From positions 1 to 10,811 of the forward strand of contig JAKAXS010000057.1 in assembly GCA_021816505.1 (NCBI GenBank): 10,811 bases of DNA, written 5' to 3'. Below the pieces are notes generated by a model. The model made no database searches and was not told where the DNA came from. It was given only the letters and a program-made list of their open reading frames with translations. Position numbers and translations under genes: made by a program. Positions 7,633 to 10,811 of the stretch are shown here, piece by piece (the first letter of the stretch is position 1; each line of letters begins with the position of its first letter). Source of the DNA: Pseudomonadota bacterium (GTDB taxonomy: Bacteria; Pseudomonadota; Alphaproteobacteria; Rhizobiales; Hyphomicrobiaceae).

Positions 7633-7680
7633 TGGTGGAGCCGAGGGGAATCGAACCCCTGACCTCTGCAGTGCGATTGA
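7633..7680 (-). repeat. tRNA-Ala(CGC) 3' fragment, attachment-site-like direct repeat copy 2
   Basis: The 48 bp are identical to 1929-1976 and in the same orientation: minus-strand anticodon loop with CGC, complete T-arm, acceptor 3' strand with U70, discriminator A and CCA. The tRNA 5' half is again missing to the right. The integrase gene starts 154 bp to the right, which is the standard arrangement for an integrative element end, so this copy is best read as the attachment junction of the int-encoding element. The next complete tRNA-Ala(CGC) should lie at that element's other end, outside the window. Confidence 0.9.
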
Positions 7681-7698
7681 AGTTCGCTACGTTTTTGA

Positions 7699-7724
7699 TG
7701 TTCAGTCCTGTTCTGGGATGTTCA
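7699..7724 (+). promoter_or_regulatory. Three TGTTCW repeats at 10-bp period between att copy 2 and int
   Basis: TGTTCA (7699-7704), TGTTCT (7709-7714) and TGTTCA (7719-7724) recur exactly every 10 bp; the outer two extend to GATGTTCA. Helically phased short repeats between a crossover core and an integrase gene fit arm-type binding sites for the recombinase or a regulator of int. The same spacing is one base short of the GTTC-N7-GTTC LexA operator, so it is not a canonical SOS box. Confidence 0.4.
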
Positions 7725-7773
7725 TGTAACCCAATGACTCAGCGAGTTTATTTTTGACGGATCGGCAATCTGC

Positions 7774-7779
7774 CATAAT
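7774..7779 (+). promoter_or_regulatory. Possible -10 element for int
   Basis: CATAAT matches TATAAT at 5 of 6 positions about 55 bp before the int start. The nearest TTGACG (7754-7759) is only 14 bp away, which is short of the 16-18 bp norm, so the promoter would be weak or need an activator. No other good candidate is visible between 7681 and 7834. Confidence 0.25.
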
Positions 7780-7834
7780 CTCTTCGAACCTGAAGCGCTG
7801 AATTGGTGAGCGACAATTGTGCGACAGGATCACC

Positions 7835-9145
7835 ATGCCAACGCTCAAACTCAACCATCGTCAGATCATTGGAGCGCGACCGCTCAACAATCGACGCACG
7901 CAATACCGTGTGGCCGGTGTACGTGGCCTCGTGCTGGATGTTCGCATGTCCGGAGAGCGCACCTGGTTCGTTCGCTATCAGCCAGGTGGACGAGGTCAGC
8001 GTGTGTTCCGCTGGTTCCGGATTGGTGATGCGAATGCGATCAGTGTCAGGGATGCAGCTGACAAGGCGCAGGAGATCATTCGCGCGGTCCAGAAGGATAA
8101 TCGCGATCCCCACGCCGAGCGCCTTCGCAGCAGACAGCAGGTCAAGACATTTGGCGCGCTATTCGAAGACTGGCACGCGCGATATGCGGTGCCGAGGCTG
8201 AAGAGGGCTGACACTGACCGCTATCTGTTCAGCAAGCACATCGAGGCAGGTTTCGGCACGCGTCCACTGGCCGATCTGCACCGCACCGACATCGGGCGGT
8301 TTCGCGATCGCGTGGCCGCCGAGTGGACTGCGCTGACGGCAGATAGTGTCGTCGTCCTCATCAACCGGGTTTTCAACTGGGCGGTCGATGAGGGCATAAC
8401 CGAATCCGACCCGGCTGCGCGGCTGCGAAAGCTTGGTGATGCAAGGCCACGTGAGCGCATACTATCGCATGGAGGCATCCGCCGTTTCCTGGCGGCACTC
8501 GACACCATGGAGGATATGGACGGTCGGAGCATGGCGCGAGGTCAGGCCGGCCGAATGCTCTCTCCGCAAACGCGCTCAATATTGCGGCTTTGCCTGTTGA
8601 CCGGACAGCGTCGGGGCGAGATCGCCGGCGCTCTCAAATCCGAACTGGATCTTGATAGCCATGAGCCAGTCTGGACCATTCCTGGTGCCCGCACAAAGAA
8701 CGGCCTTCTTCACCGCGTGCCACTCTGTGAGATGGCGATCGCGGAACTCCGACGCGCGATCGCTGCATCGGGTGATGGCTCGTTTGTGTTCCCTTCGCCG
8801 GTGAACTTTCAGGTAGCGATCAAGCCGATGGCCGTCACACGCGCCATGAGCCGGCTTGTAACCGAGCTCAAACTGCCAAAAGTGTCACCTCATGACCTGA
8901 GGCGCACCGTCGGCACCGAAATGGCGCGCCTTGGCGTGCCTCTGCATATCAGGTCCCATGTTCTGAACCATTCTCCGTCCAGTCGTGGCGTGACTGATGC
9001 CGTTTACAACCGCTACGCTTACGACGCGGAGAAACGGGAAGCTCTTGCATCATGGGAGCGCCAGTTGAAGACGCTGATCGGAGTTCCTGAAGCGAGCGAA
9101 AAACGGCAGACCAAAAAACAATGGCGGAATTTTGCGGTTGCATAA
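7835..9145 (+). CDS. int: Tyrosine-type site-specific recombinase (integrase)
   Basis: This 436-residue integrase inserts and excises the element at the tRNA-Ala site. The start is ATG 7835, preceded by AGGA (7826-7829) at a 5-nt spacing. An upstream TTG (7817) lacks a ribosome site. N-terminal residues about 1-95 form the arm-binding domain of tRNA-targeting, P4-like integrases (RGLVLDVRMSGERTWFVRY). A core-binding helical domain follows (FGALFEDWHARYAVPRLKRA onward). The C-terminal catalytic domain has Arg259 in TGQRRGE, His353 and Arg356 in HDLRR, His379 in LNHS and the nucleophile region YNRYAY at 391-396. Tyr391 has the more usual spacing from His379; Tyr396 is the alternative. The catalytic set looks complete, so the enzyme should be functional. 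It lies beside the second tRNA-Ala fragment and reads away from it. Confidence 0.95.
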   Translation: MPTLKLNHRQIIGARPLNNRRTQYRVAGVRGLVLDVRMSGERTWFVRYQPGGRGQRVFRWFRIGDANAISVRDAADKAQEIIRAVQKDNRDPHAERLRSRQQVKTFGALFEDWHARYAVPRLKRADTDRYLFSKHIEAGFGTRPLADLHRTDIGRFRDRVAAEWTALTADSVVVLINRVFNWAVDEGITESDPAARLRKLGDARPRERILSHGGIRRFLAALDTMEDMDGRSMARGQAGRMLSPQTRSILRLCLLTGQRRGEIAGALKSELDLDSHEPVWTIPGARTKNGLLHRVPLCEMAIAELRRAIAASGDGSFVFPSPVNFQVAIKPMAVTRAMSRLVTELKLPKVSPHDLRRTVGTEMARLGVPLHIRSHVLNHSPSSRGVTDAVYNRYAYDAEKREALASWERQLKTLIGVPEASEKRQTKKQWRNFAVA

Positions 9146-9182
9146 TCGAGACGAGATTATTTCATCGTAACAGCATTTTGCG

Positions 9183-9211
9183 TTGTGGATAACTTTGGGC
9201 TGAATTACTAT
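9183..9211 (+). promoter_or_regulatory. Consensus DnaA box overlapping a possible promoter
   Basis: TGTGGATAA at 9184-9192 is the exact complement of the DnaA box TTATCCACA. The surrounding TTGTGG (9183-9188) and TACTAT (9206-9211) are 17 bp apart and could form a weak promoter for the alpA-like gene. A single DnaA box can occur by chance, but its place in an element with a replication initiator makes it worth recording. The rest of 9146-9304 shows no gene. Confidence 0.35.
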
Positions 9212-9304
9212 CAGTATGGTTAGCGGGGGTTGCCTTTATCCGGATCTTCTTTGGTTTGTTCCGCCATTCCTTTGCGCTTGAAATGCGCAGATCGGGAGAA
9301 CGCA

Positions 9305-9490
9305 ATGATATGCACAAAGCACCTCAATATCATCACACAAAAGCAGCTGCTAGGCCTTATACCTTTAACCGCGCAGCACATTCTGCGCATGGAAAAGGCT
9401 GGACTATTTCCAAAGCGCATCAAGCTCGGTAAGACCAAAGTCGGCTGGTTTCTCTTCGAGATTGAAGAGTGGATCAAAAAGCGGCGTTAG
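9305..9490 (+). CDS. AlpA-like small helix-turn-helix regulator or excisionase
   Basis: The protein has 61 residues. ATG 9305 is preceded by GGGAG (9294-9298) at good spacing. An in-frame upstream ATG at 9230 is ignored because it has no ribosome site and would add sequence unlike the family. The layout is that of AlpA/MerR-like winged-helix proteins: ITQKQLLGLIPLTAQHILRMEKAGLFPKR (helix-turn-helix that chooses a DNA site), then IKLGKTKVGWFLFEIEEWIKKRR, where the G-x-x-x-V-x-W-x-x-x-E-I-x-x-W pattern is the family signature. AlpA of the E. coli prophage CP4-57 activates its int gene, and related proteins act as recombination directionality factors. Its place just downstream of int fits control of integration and excision. 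The family is clear; the exact role is inferred. Confidence 0.85.
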   Translation: MICTKHLNIITQKQLLGLIPLTAQHILRMEKAGLFPKRIKLGKTKVGWFLFEIEEWIKKRR

Positions 9491-9514
9491 TCGCCAGCCC
9501 TCTGATCTCAGCAC

Positions 9515-9534
9515 GGGTGGCTTTACGGCCACCC
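9515..9534 (+). terminator. 7-bp perfect hairpin after the alpA-like gene
   Basis: GGGTGGC (9515-9521) pairs with GCCACCC (9528-9534) across a 6-nt loop, 24 nt after the alpA-like stop codon and just before the next gene. There is no T-run on either strand, so it is not a standard intrinsic terminator; it may attenuate readthrough or protect the mRNA end. Confidence 0.35.
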
Positions 9535-9553
9535 TCCTCCACCACAGCCTGAT

Positions 9554-9838
9554 ATGGATTCCGATATGCCCCGTTTTTACGAGGAGGCAGCGCATATCAT
9601 GCGCGTTCTTACCGATACCGGTTTGCCTTCCGACTGGCTGTTTCCAGTTCACATGATCATCAACCAGCTCGCATCCGAGCTTGAAATAATCATCAGGGAT
9701 AAGCCATCTCATGCAACGGCCGGGATGCACCTGGTCGATATTCTTTCCTCTGAAGCTGTAGACTGCGCCCGAAGGCGAGCGCGACTCGACGCAATAGCCG
9801 GAACATTGGTCGGCGATTTCCTGCTGATGCGTCGATGA
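9554..9838 (+). CDS. Hypothetical 94-residue protein
   Basis: I do not recognise this protein. It begins at ATG 9554 (an in-frame ATG at 9566 is an alternative) with no convincing ribosome binding site, and lies 63 nt after the alpA-like gene in the same direction. The sequence is mostly helix-forming, without a signal peptide, membrane segment or cysteine motif: FYEEAAHIMRVLTDTGLPSDWLF, then VHMIINQLASELEIIIRDKP, and a basic CARRRARLDAIAG segment near the C-terminus. Composition is ordinary for a soluble protein. A longer reading frame on the opposite strand (9404-9988) covers the same bases but looks like a shadow. A small soluble accessory protein of the element is the safest description. 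Confidence 0.5.
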   Translation: MDSDMPRFYEEAAHIMRVLTDTGLPSDWLFPVHMIINQLASELEIIIRDKPSHATAGMHLVDILSSEAVDCARRRARLDAIAGTLVGDFLLMRR

Positions 9839-9869
9839 TTGCCGATGTTTAAAATCTAAAGGTGAGAAA

Positions 9870-9950
9870 ATGGGCAGTCGCGGAGTCGCGGAAGGTATTC
9901 CGCGGCTTTGCGGTCGATCAAAAGTGAGGGATTGGGCGGCGCGTAGGTGA
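9870..9950 (+). CDS. Possible 26-residue leader peptide upstream of rep
   Basis: ATG 9870 follows AGGTGA (9860-9865) at a normal ribosome-site spacing, the best such site in this part of the window. It opens 26 codons ending in TGA at 9948-9950. The peptide is Arg-rich (RLCGRSKVRDWAARR at its end). It contains the 9887-9904 hairpin, so translation could influence folding of the leader RNA ahead of rep. No homology is recognised, and the open frame could be chance. Confidence 0.2.
   Translation: MGSRGVAEGIPRLCGRSKVRDWAARR
9887..9904 (+). repeat. Perfect 7-bp hairpin next to an 8-bp tandem repeat
   Basis: AGTCGCGG is repeated in tandem at 9876-9883 and 9884-9891. The second unit merges into CGCGGAA (9887-9893), GGTA loop, TTCCGCG (9898-9904). 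The hairpin is strong and lies between the 94-codon gene and rep. It could be a terminator without a T-run or a structural part of the replication control region. Confidence 0.45.
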
Positions 9951-9988
9951 GATTCCGGAAATGTGAATTCACCTGTTGACGCCCTCAC
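9924..9988. repeat. Nested inverted repeats upstream of rep; candidate operator or origin
   Basis: Palindromes are nested in 65 bp. Outer arms are GTGAGGG (9924-9930) and CCCTCAC (9982-9988). Inside lie AGGTGA (9945-9950) and TCACCT (9969-9974), which enclose TTCCGGAA (9953-9960) and GTGAATTCAC (9963-9972). GGTGAG-like hexamers occur at 9861 and 9946 (with AGTGAG at 9923) on the plus strand, and at 9968 and 9984 on the minus strand. Rep_3 initiators bind repeats at their origin and often repress their own gene through related inverted repeats, so this is a plausible Rep binding region. An AT-rich stretch (about 9847-9870) lies just upstream. No regular iteron array is visible. Confidence 0.45.
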
Positions 9989-10011
9989 CCATTCTTCGGC
10001 AGTTTGATTGT

Positions 10012-10811
10012 GTGACTACCGACGCGATCGACACGACCAGATTTGAGACCGGATACGACGAGCCCGAAAAGGCAAAGCTTCCGAGCAAACTGCTCGCGAC
10101 CGATATGCGGGTCACCGGCCAGCCGCTCGACCCCGCTCATATGGGCCGGATCATCAAGCCTCGCGAACTGGTCGACATCATCGAGCTGACACCGCTCAAT
10201 CGGTCCGAGACAATTCTCTATAATCAGCTCCTGGCCAATGCCTGGAACAATATCCGCACGCAGGCGGTCCACAAGGTGCTCAAGGCGAGCCTGCGAGGAA
10301 CGCATGAAAGCAATGATCGGCTCGAACAGGCCTTCGACAAACTGATGGGAGCGTGGGCAAAGATTCGTGCCCGTGATCCGCAAACGGGCGAGATGGCGAC
10401 GTTCCGCGTTCACTTGCTGGGAACCAACAAAGAGGAAGACCGCGACGACGGATATTTCTACTACACGTTCCCTCCTGACCTTCTGGCCGTGATTCAGCAG
10501 AGCAAGGCATGGGCGACAATCAAGTCGCACATCATGTACGCCCTTCGCTCCAAATACTCGATCCGGCTCTACGAGATGGTCGAACGGCGCATCGGACTGA
10601 TGAAGCAGCACGAGGAATTCACGGTCGACGAGTTTCGCGCCATGCTTGGCGTGCCCGAGAAAAAGCTCGACCGGTTTGCCGATTTTAACAAGCATTGTCT
10701 CAAGCCGGCTTTGTCCGAGGTCAACCAGCTGACCGACTTTGACGTGCAGGTCATGGCCATCAAAAAGGGCCGCACCGTCGAGAAGCTGCAGCTGGCATGG
10801 TTCAAGAAATC
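10012..10811 (+). CDS. rep: Rep_3-type replication initiator protein, C-terminus beyond window
   Basis: An open frame runs to the right edge (266 codons seen). The start is uncertain: GTG 10012 gives VTTDAIDTTRF; TTG 9976 and ATG 10105 are alternatives, and none has a clear ribosome site. From about residue 47, PRELVDIIELTPLNRSE, then LLANAW, LRGTHESNDRLEQAFDKLMGAW, LLGTNKEEDRDDGYFYYTFPPDLLAVIQ and ALRSKYSIRLYEMVERR follow the two-winged-helix Rep_3 family of plasmid initiators. The second winged helix includes EEFTVDEFRAMLGVPEKKLDR and LKPALSEVNQLTDFDV. Such proteins bind origin repeats and start replication with host DnaA. In an element with an integrase, this suggests replication after excision or an integrated plasmid. 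The family call is strong; a working origin is only suggested by the palindromes just upstream. Confidence 0.88.
   Translation, partial: MTTDAIDTTRFETGYDEPEKAKLPSKLLATDMRVTGQPLDPAHMGRIIKPRELVDIIELTPLNRSETILYNQLLANAWNNIRTQAVHKVLKASLRGTHESNDRLEQAFDKLMGAWAKIRARDPQTGEMATFRVHLLGTNKEEDRDDGYFYYTFPPDLLAVIQQSKAWATIKSHIMYALRSKYSIRLYEMVERRIGLMKQHEEFTVDEFRAMLGVPEKKLDRFADFNKHCLKPALSEVNQLTDFDVQVMAIKKGRTVEKLQLAWFKK

Larger units (their letters stand above)
1929..7680. mobile_element. Putative island segment with the imuA-imuB-dnaE2 operon, bounded by tRNA-Ala direct repeats
   Basis: A perfect 48-bp direct repeat of the tRNA-Ala(CGC) 3' end bounds a segment of about 5.7 kb holding only imuA, imuB and dnaE2 plus short flanks. 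No recombinase, excisionase or transfer gene lies inside, so if it is a mobile unit it depends on an integrase elsewhere, or its own has been lost. The alternative is that this segment is the far end of one element, or chromosomal DNA trapped between two independent insertions. The repeats are seen directly. The mobility is inferred. Confidence 0.5.
7633..10811. mobile_element. Left part of an integrative element at tRNA-Ala: int, alpA-like, orphan gene, rep
   Basis: Starting at the second tRNA-Ala 3' fragment, the region carries a tyrosine recombinase, an AlpA-like small DNA-binding protein (often an excision or integrase regulator) and a Rep_3-type replication initiator. This set is typical of integrative elements that replicate after excision, or of integrated plasmids. 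The right end, any transfer genes and cargo are outside the window. The gene identities are seen. The element boundaries are inferred from the repeat and the integrase position. Confidence 0.7.

Noticed and set aside
7700..7723. SOS box near int from repeated GTTC
   Set aside because: The GTTC units are separated by 6 bases, not the 7 required for the alphaproteobacterial LexA operator.
9404..9988. 194-codon minus-strand frame covering the 94-codon gene
   Set aside because: No recognisable domain, overlaps the clear AlpA-like gene at one end and the palindromic control region at the other; more likely a shadow, though not formally excluded.

Overview
The window looks like high-GC alphaproteobacterial DNA, probably Hyphomicrobiales (Rhizobiales). 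The support is an imuA-imuB-dnaE2 mutagenesis operon preceded by the GAAC-N7-GAAC direct repeat that LexA binds in this class, strongly GC-biased codon use, and a Rep_3-type initiator resembling those of alphaproteobacterial plasmids. It reads as the left part of an integration hotspot at a tRNA-Ala gene.

Layout. (1) Positions 1-1699, minus strand: a secreted caspase-like (peptidase C14) protein with pentapeptide repeats, cut by the left edge. (2) 1700-2112: non-coding, holding a probable promoter for the caspase gene, a 48-bp tRNA-Ala(CGC) 3' fragment (1929-1976), and an SOS box/promoter for the next operon. (3) 2113-7560, plus strand: imuA, imuB and dnaE2 (imuC), overlapping and translationally coupled, a complete LexA-type translesion mutagenesis cassette. 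(4) 7633-7680: a second, identical copy of the tRNA-Ala 3' fragment. (5) 7681-10811: the start of an integrative element, with candidate integrase arm sites (TGTTCW every 10 bp), a tyrosine recombinase, an AlpA-like small regulator, a 94-codon orphan gene, a palindrome-rich non-coding stretch and a Rep_3 replication initiator that runs off the right edge.

Interpretation. The two tRNA fragments are direct repeats with the geometry of attachment sites. They bracket the imuA-imuB-dnaE2 operon almost exactly (137 bp before imuA, 72 bp after dnaE2). The integrase-encoding element begins directly at the second copy. The simplest model is serial integration at one tRNA-Ala(CGC) gene: an inner segment carrying only SOS mutagenesis genes, now without its own integrase, next to a younger element with int, alpA and rep. 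The model predicts that the intact tRNA-Ala(CGC) gene lies to the right of the window on the minus strand.

The operon should be repressed by LexA and expressed after DNA damage. ImuB, a Y-family-like protein lacking catalytic residues, would link the error-prone polymerase DnaE2 and ImuA to the replication clamp. The caspase-pentapeptide gene is transcribed divergently from the operon and is separated from it by the first tRNA fragment, so it is probably chromosomal flank or part of an older insertion.
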